Shown piece after piece: positions 52,176-59,820 of a stretch of DNA of 64,000 nt (positions are counted from its first letter, which is position 1; every line of letters starts with the position of its first letter). The notes under the pieces are model-generated. The model had not been told where the DNA came from. It did no database searches and saw nothing but the letters and a program-made list of their open reading frames with translations. The position numbers were made by a program, and so were the translations under genes. The stretch covers positions 620,001 to 684,000 of the forward strand of contig NZ_BSTS01000001.1 in the NCBI RefSeq assembly GCF_030269665.1, written 5' to 3'. This DNA comes from Actinomycetospora sp. NBRC 106375. Lineage in GTDB: Bacteria; Actinomycetota; Actinomycetes; Mycobacteriales; Pseudonocardiaceae.

Positions 52176-54034
52176 CGCGCACCTCCCCGGCCCGCGCGGC
52201 TGCGCGTGCGGTCGGACGGGGAGCCGTCGGCAGAGCCGTTCCCGGGGCCGGTCCCGGTCCCGGTCCCGGGGCGCCCCCCGGCACGGCGGGCCCCGGGCCG
52301 GGGCGTCGTCGACCCCTTCTTCGGCCCGGGGACGTGGCGGACCACCTCGCCCAGACCGGACCAGGCGGGGCTGGAGAACAGGCGCGAGTTCGACGCCAGG
52401 GCCAGCAGGGGGTGCGTCACGAGGAACACCACGACGAGGTCGAGGACGGTGGACATGCCCAGGGTGAAGGCGAAGCCCTTGACCTGGCCGACGGCGAGCA
52501 CGTAGAGCACCACGGCGGCGAGGAAGCTCACCGCGTCGCCGGAGAGGATCGTGCGCCTCGCCCGTATCCACCCGCGGGGTACCGCCGAGCGGAAACTTCG
52601 TCCCTCGCGGACCTCGTCCTTGATCCGTTCGAAGAAGATCACGAACGAGTCGGCGGTGATGCCGATCGCCACGATGAAGCCGGCGACACCCGCGAGGTCG
52701 AGGGTGAAGCCGATCGTGCGCCCGAGCAGCACGAGGACCGCGTAGACCACCGCGCCGGACAGGATCAGCGACAGGATCGTCAGCACGCCGAGCGCCCGGT
52801 AGTAGAAGAGCGAGTAGATGAACACCAGCGCGAGCCCGACCAGCCCCGCGATGAGGCCTGCCTGCAGGGACGCGTAGCCGAGCGTCGCGGACACCGTCTG
52901 CGCCTCGGAGGTGTCGAACGACAGCGGCAGCGACCCGTAGCGCAGGACGTTCGCGAAGTCGGTGGCCGACCCCTGGTTGAAGTTGCCCGAGATCTGCGCG
53001 TTGCCGTCGAGCAGCGGCTGGACGATCCGCAGCGCCGAGACCACCTGCGAGTCGAGCACGACGGCGTTCGAGTTGTTGACGTTCGCGCTGGTGTAGTCGG
53101 CCCACGTCGTCGCCGGCTGGCCGCCCTTGAAGGCGAGGTTGATGATCCAGCCGACGCCCTGGGGGTTCGGGTTGGGCGTCGCGCTCGCGACGTCGGTGCC
53201 CGAGAGGATCGCCGGGCCGAGCAGGTACTTCTCGGTGCCCTCGCGGTTGCACGAGACGAGCGGCTTGGCCGGGTCGTCGTAGCCCCGCAGCGGGTCCTCC
53301 ACCGCGCAGTTCAGCGCCAGCGCCGCCTGCTCCTGCACCGCGGGGTCCTCGCTCTGGCGCGTGGACTTGGCCTCGGCGATCGCCTGGGCGAGACGCGGGT
53401 CCTGCGAGGTGCCGCCGCCGGCGTCGGCCCCGCCGCCCGGCGGCGGCGTGGGCACGGGGGGCTGGGCGGGCCGGTCCGCATCGGCGGGCGGGCCGATCGG
53501 GGCGCTCTGACCGCCCGGCGTCTGCCCCGGCGTGCCGGCACCGCTCGCGCCGCCCTGCTGTCCCGGCTGCCCCGGCGCCTGACCGGCCGCGCCCTGGTCA
53601 CCCGGCTGTCCCTGTTGGCCGGGCTGACCCGGCTGACCCGGCTGCTGGTTGGCCGGGATCGGGCCGCCGAGCACCGGCCGGAAGTACAGCCGCGCGGTCT
53701 GGCCGAGCGAGCGCGCCTGGTCGCCCTCCTGGCCGGGGACGGTGATGACGAGGTTGTTGCCGTCCTGCACCACCTCGGCGCCGCTGACGCCGAGCCCGTT
53801 GACGCGCTGGTCGATGATCTGACGCGCCAGGTTGAGCTGGTCGTTGGTCGGCGGCGCCCCCGTCTCGGTGCGCGCCGTCAGCGTCACCCGCGTGCCGCCC
53901 TGGAGGTCGATGCCGAGCTTCGGCGTCGGGGACCCGTCCCCGGTGAAGAACACCAGTCCGTAGAGCGCGGCGACGACCACCACGAAGGCGGCGAGGTAAC
54001 GCCCGGGCCGGAATCGGACGGTCGGAGGGGCCAC
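52172..54034 (-). CDS. secD: Protein translocase subunit SecD
   Basis: A 620-residue RND-family protein: TM1 at about residues 12-30, the large extracytoplasmic P1 region starting LGIDLQGGTRVTL, and a C-terminal bundle of five TM helices (GLVGLALVFIYSLFYYRALG, VGITADSFVIFFERIKDEVR). A low-complexity insertion rich in Gly, Gln and Pro (residues about 131-210, with repeated PGQ units) lies in P1. The tail after residue 575 is Gly/Pro/Arg-rich. The GTG start at 54034 lies about 100 nt downstream of yajC, with a hairpin between. Confidence 0.95.
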   Translation of the reverse strand: MAPPTVRFRPGRYLAAFVVVVAALYGLVFFTGDGSPTPKLGIDLQGGTRVTLTARTETGAPPTNDQLNLARQIIDQRVNGLGVSGAEVVQDGNNLVITVPGQEGDQARSLGQTARLYFRPVLGGPIPANQQPGQPGQPGQQGQPGDQGAAGQAPGQPGQQGGASGAGTPGQTPGGQSAPIGPPADADRPAQPPVPTPPPGGGADAGGGTSQDPRLAQAIAEAKSTRQSEDPAVQEQAALALNCAVEDPLRGYDDPAKPLVSCNREGTEKYLLGPAILSGTDVASATPNPNPQGVGWIINLAFKGGQPATTWADYTSANVNNSNAVVLDSQVVSALRIVQPLLDGNAQISGNFNQGSATDFANVLRYGSLPLSFDTSEAQTVSATLGYASLQAGLIAGLVGLALVFIYSLFYYRALGVLTILSLILSGAVVYAVLVLLGRTIGFTLDLAGVAGFIVAIGITADSFVIFFERIKDEVREGRSFRSAVPRGWIRARRTILSGDAVSFLAAVVLYVLAVGQVKGFAFTLGMSTVLDLVVVFLVTHPLLALASNSRLFSSPAWSGLGEVVRHVPGPKKGSTTPRPGARRAGGRPGTGTGTGPGNGSADGSPSDRTRSRAGRGGAR

Positions 54035-54090
54035 GCTGCGTTGCTCCAGGAAGATCGGGTCGGTGAGCCGGGGGGCTCGACGCGAGGGTA

Positions 54091-54117
54091 GGCGCCGGGC
54101 CCGACGCTCCCGGCGCC
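54091..54117 (-). terminator. Intergenic hairpin between yajC and secD
   Basis: Nine-base arms GGCGCCGGG (54091-54099) and CCCGGCGCC (54109-54117) with a 9-base loop, 18 nt after the yajC stop. It may act as a partial terminator or RNA-stability element that lowers secDF relative to yajC; secD continues on the same strand. Confidence 0.4.
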
Positions 54118-54135
54118 GCCCCGCCTCCTACGGCG

Positions 54136-54582
54136 TCAGGAGCTGCGCGGCGACGAGACGTTGTCGCTCGCGTCGGATGCGGCGTCCTTCTTGTCCGCCG
54201 CGATGTCCGACTTCGCCGGCGAGCCGTTCGTAGCCGCGTCCACGACCGGGGTGGACTCGGTCGGCACCGACGACTCCGGCAGCGCCTCGTGGTCGGTGTC
54301 GTCGTCGGTGTGCTCGGCGGCCGCGTCGCCGACGAGGGTCTCGCGGACCGCGGCGCGCAGCCAGGTGGTGACGACGTCCGGGGCGATCTCGAGGTCGATG
54401 GTGCGCTCGTCGTCGACGTCGACCACCGTGCCGCTGATGCCCGAGGTCATGACGACCACGTCGCCGACCTTGATGCTGTTCTGCAGGTCCTTCTGCTTGT
54501 TCTCCTGCTTCTTGCGCTGCCGGCTGGACATGAACACCAGACCGATCATGAACAGGATGAGCAGGGGGAAGATCAGGTCCAT
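54136..54582 (-). CDS. yajC: Preprotein translocase accessory subunit YajC
   Basis: A 148-residue protein with one N-terminal TM helix (LIFPLLILFMIGLVFM), a basic stretch (SSRQRKKQENKQKDLQNSI), the conserved YajC core KVGDVVVMTSGISGTVVDV, and a long acidic Ser/Asp-rich tail. YajC associates with SecDF. It is followed by secD on the same strand and preceded by ruvB about 70 nt upstream. The ATG at 54582 gives the normal short N-terminus. Confidence 0.92.
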   Translation of the reverse strand: MDLIFPLLILFMIGLVFMSSRQRKKQENKQKDLQNSIKVGDVVVMTSGISGTVVDVDDERTIDLEIAPDVVTTWLRAAVRETLVGDAAAEHTDDDTDHEALPESSVPTESTPVVDAATNGSPAKSDIAADKKDAASDASDNVSSPRSS

Positions 54583-54651
54583 CGTTCTCCGATCAGCGGG
54601 CGGGCGCGGCGGCGGTGCGCCCGGCGTGTGTCCGATTCCGAGTCTGCCAGC

Positions 54652-55734
54652 TCACCCGAACAGCGTGCCCTGGCCCCGCTCGTCGTCCGGCGCGTCGAAC
54701 GCCGTAGGAGGCGCCTCCTGGCCCAGATGGCGCCACGCGGCAGCCGTCGCGACTCGTCCGCGTGGCGTACGGGCCAGCATCCCGGCCCGCACGAGGTAGG
54801 GCTCGCAGACCTCCTCGACCGTGCCGGGCTCCTCCCCCACCGCCACGGCCAGCGTCGACACCCCGACCGGCCCGCCGCCGAAGCTCCGGACGAGCGCGCC
54901 GAGCACGGCCCGGTCGAGGCGGTCCAGCCCGAGCTCGTCGACGTCGTAGACGGCCAGGGCGGCACGGGCGACCTCGCGCGTCACGGCGCCGTCGGCGCGG
55001 ACCTCCGCGTAGTCGCGGACGCGGCGCAGCAGCCGGTTGGCGATGCGCGGCGTGCCCCGGGAGCGCCCGGCGATCTCGGTGCCGCCGTCGGGGCGCAGGT
55101 CGACCTCGAGGATCTGCGCGCTGCGGCGCAGCACCAGCTCGAGGTCCGAGGGCTCGTAGAACTCCATGTGCCCCGTGAACCCGAAGCGGTCGCGCAACGG
55201 GCCGGTGAGCGAGCCGGCCCGCGTCGTGGCCCCGACGAGCGTGAACGGCGCGACGTCCAGCGGGATCGACGTCGCGCCCGGGCCCTTGCCGACCACGACG
55301 TCGACCCGGAAGTCCTCCATCGCGAGGTAGAGCATCTCCTCCGCGGGCCGGGCCATGCGGTGGATCTCGTCGATGAACAGCACGTCGCCCTCGACGAGGT
55401 TCGACAGCATCGCCGCGAGGTCGCCCGCCCGCTCCAGGGCCGGCCCGCTGGTGATGCGGACGGCGGCGCCGAGCTCGTGACCGATGATCATCGCCAGGCT
55501 GGTCTTGCCGAGACCGGGCGGGCCGGAGAGCAGCACGTGGTCCGGCGGGCGGCCGCGGCGCATGGCGCCCTGCAGCACGAGGTCGAGCTGCTCGCGGACC
55601 CGGGGCTGGCCGATGAACTCGCTCAGCCGCGCGGGCCGCAGGCGGTTCTCGAGGTCGGACTCGCCGTCGGCGGCCGTGCTCGCGAGCGCTCGCTCGAGCG
55701 ACTCCTCCATCTCGTCCGCGGGCGGCTCGTTCAT
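54652..55734 (-). CDS. ruvB: Holliday junction branch-migration ATPase RuvB
   Basis: A 360-residue AAA+ motor. Walker A is residues 71-79 (GPPGLGKTS), Walker B is [10 protein letters not shown], sensor 1 is in [21 protein letters not shown], and the C-terminal winged helix is complete ([16 protein letters not shown]). As a hexamer with RuvA it migrates Holliday junctions. The ATG overlaps the ruvA stop (ATGA). It belongs to the SOS-box-preceded ruvA-ruvB unit. Confidence 0.97.
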   Translation of the reverse strand: MNEPPADEMEESLERALASTAADGESDLENRLRPARLSEFIGQPRVREQLDLVLQGAMRRGRPPDHVLLSGPPGLGKTSLAMIIGHELGAAVRITSGPALERAGDLAAMLSNLVEGDVLFIDEIHRMARPAEEMLYLAMEDFRVDVVVGKGPGATSIPLDVAPFTLVGATTRAGSLTGPLRDRFGFTGHMEFYEPSDLELVLRRSAQILEVDLRPDGGTEIAGRSRGTPRIANRLLRRVRDYAEVRADGAVTREVARAALAVYDVDELGLDRLDRAVLGALVRSFGGGPVGVSTLAVAVGEEPGTVEEVCEPYLVRAGMLARTPRGRVATAAAWRHLGQEAPPTAFDAPDDERGQGTLFG

Positions 55735-56339
55735 CGCGGGCCCAGGCGGGAGAGCGCCGCGCGCAGGACGGCCGAGGAGTCGGACGGTCCGCCGTTGCCC
55801 AGCACCTCGTCGACCGCCTTCTCGGCGGGCTTCGCCGCGAACCCGAGCCCGACGAGCGCCTCGACCACCTGGTCGCGCAGGCTGCCGGTGGCGACCGGAC
55901 TCGCGGCCACCTCGCCGTCCTGCGCGTCCGCCGCGCTCGGCGGGGCCACCTTGTCCCGGAGCTCGACGACGAGGCGCTCGGCGCCCTTGCGCCCGATGCC
56001 CGGCACGCTCATCAGCGTCGTGAGGTTGCCGTCGGCGAGGGCGTGGCTCAGCGCGGCCGGGTCGAGGACGGCGAGCGTGGCCAGCGCGACGCGCGGCCCC
56101 ACCCCGGACACGGTCTGCAGCAGCAGGAACATCTCGCGCTCGGCGCTGTCGGCGAAGCCGAAGAGCGTCAGCGAGTCCTCCCGCACCACCAGTGCGGTGT
56201 CGAGCCGGGCGGCCTGCCCGCGCCGCAGGCGGGCGAGCGTGGCCGGCGTGGCCTGCACGGCCAGCCCCACGCCGCCGACCTCGACCACGGCGTGGTCGAG
56301 CCCGACCGAGAGCACCTCCCCGCGGACCGACGAGATCAC
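55731..56339 (-). CDS. ruvA: Holliday junction-binding protein RuvA
   Basis: A 202-residue protein with an N-terminal OB-fold ([20 protein letters not shown]), tandem helix-hairpin-helix motifs ([16 protein letters not shown] and [16 protein letters not shown]), and a C-terminal RuvB-contacting domain ([20 protein letters not shown]). It binds the four-way junction as a tetramer. The start is the GTG at 56339; a LexA-like box lies 28 nt upstream. ruvC is not adjacent: a hydrolase gene intervenes. Confidence 0.96.
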   Translation of the reverse strand: MISSVRGEVLSVGLDHAVVEVGGVGLAVQATPATLARLRRGQAARLDTALVVREDSLTLFGFADSAEREMFLLLQTVSGVGPRVALATLAVLDPAALSHALADGNLTTLMSVPGIGRKGAERLVVELRDKVAPPSAADAQDGEVAASPVATGSLRDQVVEALVGLGFAAKPAEKAVDEVLGNGGPSDSSAVLRAALSRLGPR

Positions 56340-56366
56340 CGCTGGACCCTCCCGACGTCGCGGCTG

Positions 56367-56382
56367 GCGAACACGCGTTCGA
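56367..56382. promoter_or_regulatory. LexA (SOS) box upstream of ruvA
   Basis: GCGAACACGCGTTCGA fits the actinobacterial SOS box TCGAAC-N4-GTTCGA with one mismatch in the twelve fixed positions. It sits between the hydrolase stop (56386) and the ruvA start (56339), so it would control ruvAB on the minus strand. LexA control of ruv genes is established in mycobacteria. Confidence 0.75.
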
Positions 56383-56385
56383 AGG

Positions 56386-57345
56386 TTACCGGCCGCCCCC
56401 GACGCTCCCGCGGACCGCCGCGCCGCCCTCCAGGTACTCCGCCACCACCGGCGCGAGGACCGCCGGGACGACGAAGTGCTCCTGGCCCGGCATCGTGCGG
56501 TGCTCCGCGCCCGGGACCGCCGCGGCGAGCGCGGCGATGGCGTCGCGCACCCATGCGGGGCTCGCCGCGCCGTCGAGGGCCAGCAGGGGGACGGAGAGGC
56601 CGGCGAGACGCGCCGCCGGCAGCACGTCGCGCGTCACGAGGGCGACGTCGTGCGGCAGCGACGGGGCCAGCGCGACCGTGCCGGCCCAGAACGGCGTGGT
56701 GCGCAGCCGCTCGACCGGCGCCGGCGCGGCCGCCGGGAACCCGCCGAGGAACGCCGCCGCGGCGTCGTCGTCGCGACCCTCGCGCAGCGCGGTCATGGTG
56801 GCGACGGCGAGATCGCGGCGCCCGTCGGCGTCCGCGCCGCCGACCCGCCACGGCGCCTCGTGGGCGACGACCCGGCCCGCCGGCACGCCGCGCATCACCG
56901 CCTCGAGCGCGAGGACGGCACCGGCCGAGTGCGCGTAGTGGGCGGGCGCGGCGTGCCCTCCCCCGGCGTGCCCACTCCCGGCGTGCCCTCCCCCGGCGTG
57001 CCCTCCGCCGGCGTGCCCTCCGCCGGCGTGCTCTCCGCCGGCGTGCCCTGCGCCGGCGTGCTCGACGACGGCGGCGAGATCGGCGACCTCGGCGGCCACG
57101 AGCGTCTCGCCGTCCGGCCCGAGCGGGTCGAGCGCGGGGTCCGGCACGCCGCCGCTGTCGCCCCGACCGCGGCGGTCCCAGACGTGCACCGTGAACCGGT
57201 CGGCCAGCGCCTGCGCGAGCAGCCGCACGCCGGCCCGTCCCTGGAGCGCCCCGGTCGTGATCACCAGAGGCGGCCCCGCCCCGACCGCCTCGACGGCGAT
57301 CCGCGTCCCGTCGCCCGAGACGACGAACTCCGGTGCGGGGATCAC
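56386..57345 (-). CDS. Alpha/beta hydrolase with an in-frame His-Ala-Gly-Gly-Gly repeat
   Basis: A 319-residue alpha/beta hydrolase. It has the region [14 protein letters not shown], nucleophile Ser140 in [15 protein letters not shown], a probable acid in [10 protein letters not shown], and the late His in [11 protein letters not shown]. Residues about 95-131 are seven imperfect HAGGG units between the helix after strand 4 and the nucleophile strand. The similar hydrolase at 23877-24674 lacks them. The start is the GTG at 57345. It sits between ruvC and ruvA, which are normally adjacent, so it may be a later insertion. Its substrate is unknown, and the His-rich loop might bind metal. Confidence 0.8.
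   Translation of the reverse strand: MIPAPEFVVSGDGTRIAVEAVGAGPPLVITTGALQGRAGVRLLAQALADRFTVHVWDRRGRGDSGGVPDPALDPLGPDGETLVAAEVADLAAVVEHAGAGHAGGEHAGGGHAGGGHAGGGHAGSGHAGGGHAAPAHYAHSAGAVLALEAVMRGVPAGRVVAHEAPWRVGGADADGRRDLAVATMTALREGRDDDAAAAFLGGFPAAAPAPVERLRTTPFWAGTVALAPSLPHDVALVTRDVLPAARLAGLSVPLLALDGAASPAWVRDAIAALAAAVPGAEHRTMPGQEHFVVPAVLAPVVAEYLEGGAAVRGSVGGGR
56951..57055. repeat. 15-bp coding minisatellite, seven units
   Basis: Seven tandem 15-bp units of the type GCGTGCCCTCCGCCG, plus a degenerate eighth at 57056. Units at 56951 and 56981 are identical, as are those at 56996 and 57011; the others differ by one or two bases. Because 15 is a multiple of three, copy changes keep the hydrolase frame and only lengthen the HAGGG loop. 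Confidence 0.85.
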
Positions 57346-57409
57346 GGTCGTCGCTCGGCGTCGTGGCGGGCGTGGGGCCCGGCGTGTCGCGCGGCGAGGA
57401 TGTGGCGAT

Positions 57410-57428
57410 CCTGGCGTGGGACGCCAGG
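57410..57428 (-). terminator. Small hairpin after ruvC
   Basis: CCTGGCGT and ACGCCAGG form an 8-bp perfect stem with loop GGG, 33 nt after the ruvC stop and before the hydrolase gene. It suggests that ruvC is at least partly terminated and not simply co-transcribed with ruvAB. Confidence 0.45.
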
Positions 57429-57460
57429 AACGCCGCATCGCTCGAACACGCCCACCCCGG

Positions 57461-58081
57461 TCAGCGCGCGGCCTTGCCGGCCCGGGTCGGCGCGCCGGGC
57501 GTGCTCTGCGGACCTGATCGACTCGCCTTCCGCGCGGCGGCGAGGCGGGCGCGGTGGCGCTTGGCGACCTCGGCGGCGCGGGCCTCCGCCTCGGCCATGC
57601 GCGCGATCATCGGGGCGCGCCAGCAGTGGCAGACGGCGAGCGCGAGGGCGTCGGCGGCGTCGGCGGGGCGCGGGGCGGTGTCGAGCGCGAGCACGCGGGT
57701 GACCATGGCCGTCACCTGCTCCTTGCCCGCCCGGCCCGACCCGGTGACCGCGGCCTTGACCTCGCTCGGCGTGTGGAACGCGACTGGCAGCCCGGCCCGC
57801 CCGGCGACGAGCGCGACCACCCCGCCCACCTGGGCGGTGCCCATCACCGTGCGCACGTTGTGCTGGGCGAACACGCGCTCGACGGCCACCACGTCCGGCC
57901 GGTGCTCGGCGATCCACGCCTCGACGACGTCGGCCACGGCGCCGAGGCGCTCGGCGACCTCGGCGTCGGGCGGGGTGCGGACCACGTCCACCGCCACGGC
58001 ACGCACGGCCCGGCCGCCGCCGCCCTCGACCAGGCCGAGGCCGCAGCGCGTCAGCCCGGGGTCGACGCCCAGCACCCGCAT
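57461..58081 (-). CDS. ruvC: Holliday junction resolvase RuvC
   Basis: A 206-residue RNase H-fold endonuclease that cuts Holliday junctions symmetrically. The acidic catalytic residues are in place: Asp7 ([14 protein letters not shown]), Glu68 ([12 protein letters not shown]), and Asp141 and Asp144 ([13 protein letters not shown]). The C-terminal basic tail is about 40 residues longer than in E. coli. The ATG at 58081 gives the canonical N-terminus. In most Actinobacteria ruvC is directly followed by ruvA; here a hairpin and a hydrolase gene intervene. Confidence 0.96.
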   Translation of the reverse strand: MRVLGVDPGLTRCGLGLVEGGGGRAVRAVAVDVVRTPPDAEVAERLGAVADVVEAWIAEHRPDVVAVERVFAQHNVRTVMGTAQVGGVVALVAGRAGLPVAFHTPSEVKAAVTGSGRAGKEQVTAMVTRVLALDTAPRPADAADALALAVCHCWRAPMIARMAEAEARAAEVAKRHRARLAAARKASRSGPQSTPGAPTRAGKAAR

Positions 58082-58419
58082 GGACGGCGACGCTACGCGG
58101 CGCGGGGTCGGCGGCCCGCCCTCCTCCCCTGGCGCGGCGTGTCCCGCGCTGCCGGTGATCACGAGCACCTCGTGCACCCGCCTCGCACCTCGGCGGTGGA
58201 CCACGCGCCCCTGATCTCCCCGGGCAGCGCCGACGCCCCCGCGAGCCGCACCTATCGCATGATCGACAGGACGCCGGACCTGCGGAACGTGCCGGTCGCC
58301 ACGCCACCGGTCACGCGACGACACTCGTGACACTCTCGGGAGATCGAGATGGAGAGCCCGCCGACACCCGGTGACCCGCCGGCCACCCGGAGGCGACCCG
58401 CGCGAGGAGGAGCGAGCCC
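58082..58419. other. 338-bp intergenic region between divergent ruvC and DUF1348 genes
   Basis: No coding sequence with protein-like composition is visible. The region must hold the ruvC promoter on the minus strand and the promoter of the NTF2-fold gene on the plus strand. The only recognisable structure is copy B of the shared 30-bp element (58328-58358). No LexA-type box is seen upstream of ruvC. Confidence 0.6.
58328..58358. promoter_or_regulatory. Shared 30-bp element, copy B
   Basis: TGACACTCT + CGGGAGATCG + AGA + TGGAGAGCC, matching copy A at 10533-10562 except for one extra T and three central bases. It lies 62 nt upstream of the GTG of the DUF1348 gene. The central three bases are the part that varies, as expected for a dimer-binding site with a free spacer. 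Confidence 0.5.
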
Positions 58420-58890
58420 GTGACCACGAGCCGGACCGAGGAGCCCCGTCCGCCGTTCCCGCCGTTCGACGAGGAGTCGGCGCGCGCGAAGGTGCTCGCC
58501 GCCGAGAACGCGTGGAACACCCGCGACCCGGAGAAGGTCGCGCTGGCCTACACGCTGGACACGGTCTGGCGGAACCGCAGCGAGTGGGTCACGGGGCGCG
58601 CGGAGGTCGTCGACTTCCTGACCCGCAAGTGGGAGCGCGAGCGGGACTACGTGCTCCGCAAGTCGCTGTGGACCTACGCCGGCCACCGCATCGCCGTGCG
58701 CTTCCAGTACGAGTGCCGCGACGCCGCCGGGCAGTGGTGGCGCAGCTACGGCAACGAGAACTGGGAGTTCGCCGACAACGGCCTCATGCGCCGGCGAGAG
58801 GCGAGCATCAACGACCTGCGGATCGCCGAGGAGGACCGCCGCCTCCACGGCCCTCGCGAGGACGGGGACACGAGCGAGATCCCGATCTAG
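58420..58890 (+). CDS. DUF1348 (NTF2-like) family protein
   Basis: A 156-residue protein of the nuclear transport factor 2 fold. The family pattern is clear: [57 protein letters not shown], and the aromatic strand [11 protein letters not shown] followed by [13 protein letters not shown]. Function is unknown, though related folds include SnoaL cyclases and ligand-binding proteins. The GTG at 58420 follows GAGGAGG. Copy B of the shared element is upstream. The stop is 4 bp from the stop of the convergent AlkB-like gene. Confidence 0.85.
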   Translation: MTTSRTEEPRPPFPPFDEESARAKVLAAENAWNTRDPEKVALAYTLDTVWRNRSEWVTGRAEVVDFLTRKWERERDYVLRKSLWTYAGHRIAVRFQYECRDAAGQWWRSYGNENWEFADNGLMRRREASINDLRIAEEDRRLHGPREDGDTSEIPI

Positions 58891-58894
58891 GAGA

Positions 58895-59515
58895 TCAGGG
58901 CCGCGGCCCCGGGTCGTCGTGCCGGAACGTGACGCTGACCCGCGGGCCGGCGCCGGGCCACTTCGGCACCGTGTGCTGCCAGTCGTGCTGGCAGCGCCCG
59001 CCCATGACGAGGAGATCGCCGCCCGCGACGGTCAGCCGCGTCGAGGTCCCGCCCGCCAGCGGCCGCAGCCCGAACCGCCGCGGCGCGCCCAGGGACACGA
59101 TCGCGACGATCGGCGCCTCGTGGGTGAACCGCACGCGGTCGCCGTGCCAGGCCACGGAGTCGGCGCCGTCGCGGTAGTAGTTGCACCCCACGCGGTCGAA
59201 CCGCACGCCGTAGCGCCGGGTGAGCACGTCCGCGACGGCCGGCATCGGGTCCGGGGCCTCGTCGATGCGCCACCCGCACGTCAGCCGCGGCTCCATGACG
59301 TCCTGGTCGTACATCCGGCGGCGCCGCTGGTCCCACGGCGCCTCGGCCACGATCGCGTCGAACCACGCGTCCGCGCCGGTGATCCAGGCCGGGGCCAGGT
59401 CGACCCACGACCGATCGTCGAGCACGATGCGCCGCGGGACGACCCCCGGGTCGACCGCCGGGCTCCCCGCGTCCTCGCCGCCCCCGAACAGGGAGGGCGT
59501 CCACGCGGCGGTCAC
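58895..59515 (-). CDS. AlkB-like 2-oxoglutarate/Fe(II) dioxygenase (DNA alkylation repair)
   Basis: A 206-residue protein of the AlkB superfamily. Iron ligands are His and Asp in SVAWHGDRVRF and the distal His in HDWQHTVPKW; the 2-oxoglutarate-binding Arg residues are in GPRVSVTFRH. The nucleotide-recognition lid region contains EPRLTCGWRID and NYYRDGADS. AlkB proteins oxidatively remove methyl groups from N1-methyladenine and N3-methylcytosine in DNA. The GTG at 59515 was chosen since further extension would read through the LexA box just upstream. It is divergent from the acyP-alkZ-like pair. Confidence 0.88.
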   Translation of the reverse strand: MTAAWTPSLFGGGEDAGSPAVDPGVVPRRIVLDDRSWVDLAPAWITGADAWFDAIVAEAPWDQRRRRMYDQDVMEPRLTCGWRIDEAPDPMPAVADVLTRRYGVRFDRVGCNYYRDGADSVAWHGDRVRFTHEAPIVAIVSLGAPRRFGLRPLAGGTSTRLTVAGGDLLVMGGRCQHDWQHTVPKWPGAGPRVSVTFRHDDPGPRP

Positions 59516-59523
59516 CCCACGAG

Positions 59524-59539
59524 TAGAACACACGTTCGA
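59524..59539. promoter_or_regulatory. LexA (SOS) box in the alkB-like/acyP divergent promoter
   Basis: TAGAACACACGTTCGA matches TCGAAC-N4-GTTCGA with one mismatch in the twelve fixed positions. It lies 9 nt from the AlkB-like start and 15 nt from the acylphosphatase start, so LexA bound here could repress both directions. Confidence 0.7.
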
Positions 59540-59553
59540 ACGGAGTGCGAGAG

Positions 59554-59820
59554 GTGCAGAGCAAGCACATCGTCGTCCACGGGCGCGTCCAGGGCGTCTT
59601 CTACCGCGCGAGCGCCCAGGACGCCGCCGGCGACCTCGGCGTCGCCGGCTGGGCGCGCAACCGCGACGACGGCACCGTCGAGATGGTCGTCGAGGGCGAG
59701 GACGACGCCGTCGAGAAGATGATCGCCTGGGCGCGGGAGGGGTCCTCGCACGCCCGGGTCACCGACGTCGAGGTGACCGACGCCGAGCCGCAGGGCCTGC
59801 GCACCTTCGAGACCTCGTGA
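59554..59820 (+). CDS. acyP: Acylphosphatase
   Basis: An 88-residue alpha/beta protein with the full signature: VHGRVQGVFYRASAQDAAGD, containing the phosphate-binding Arg, then GWARNRDDGTVEMVVEGED with the catalytic Asn. It hydrolyses acyl phosphates. The GTG at 59554 was preferred because GGAG lies 8 nt upstream; a GTG at 59545 would add three residues. The stop overlaps the start of the AlkZ-like gene (GTGA). Its link to DNA repair, if any, is not understood. Confidence 0.92.
   Translation: MQSKHIVVHGRVQGVFYRASAQDAAGDLGVAGWARNRDDGTVEMVVEGEDDAVEKMIAWAREGSSHARVTDVEVTDAEPQGLRTFETS

Noticed and set aside
56951..57055. CRISPR-like array
   Set aside because: Units are 15 bp, directly tandem with no spacers, and in frame within a hydrolase gene; it is a coding minisatellite.
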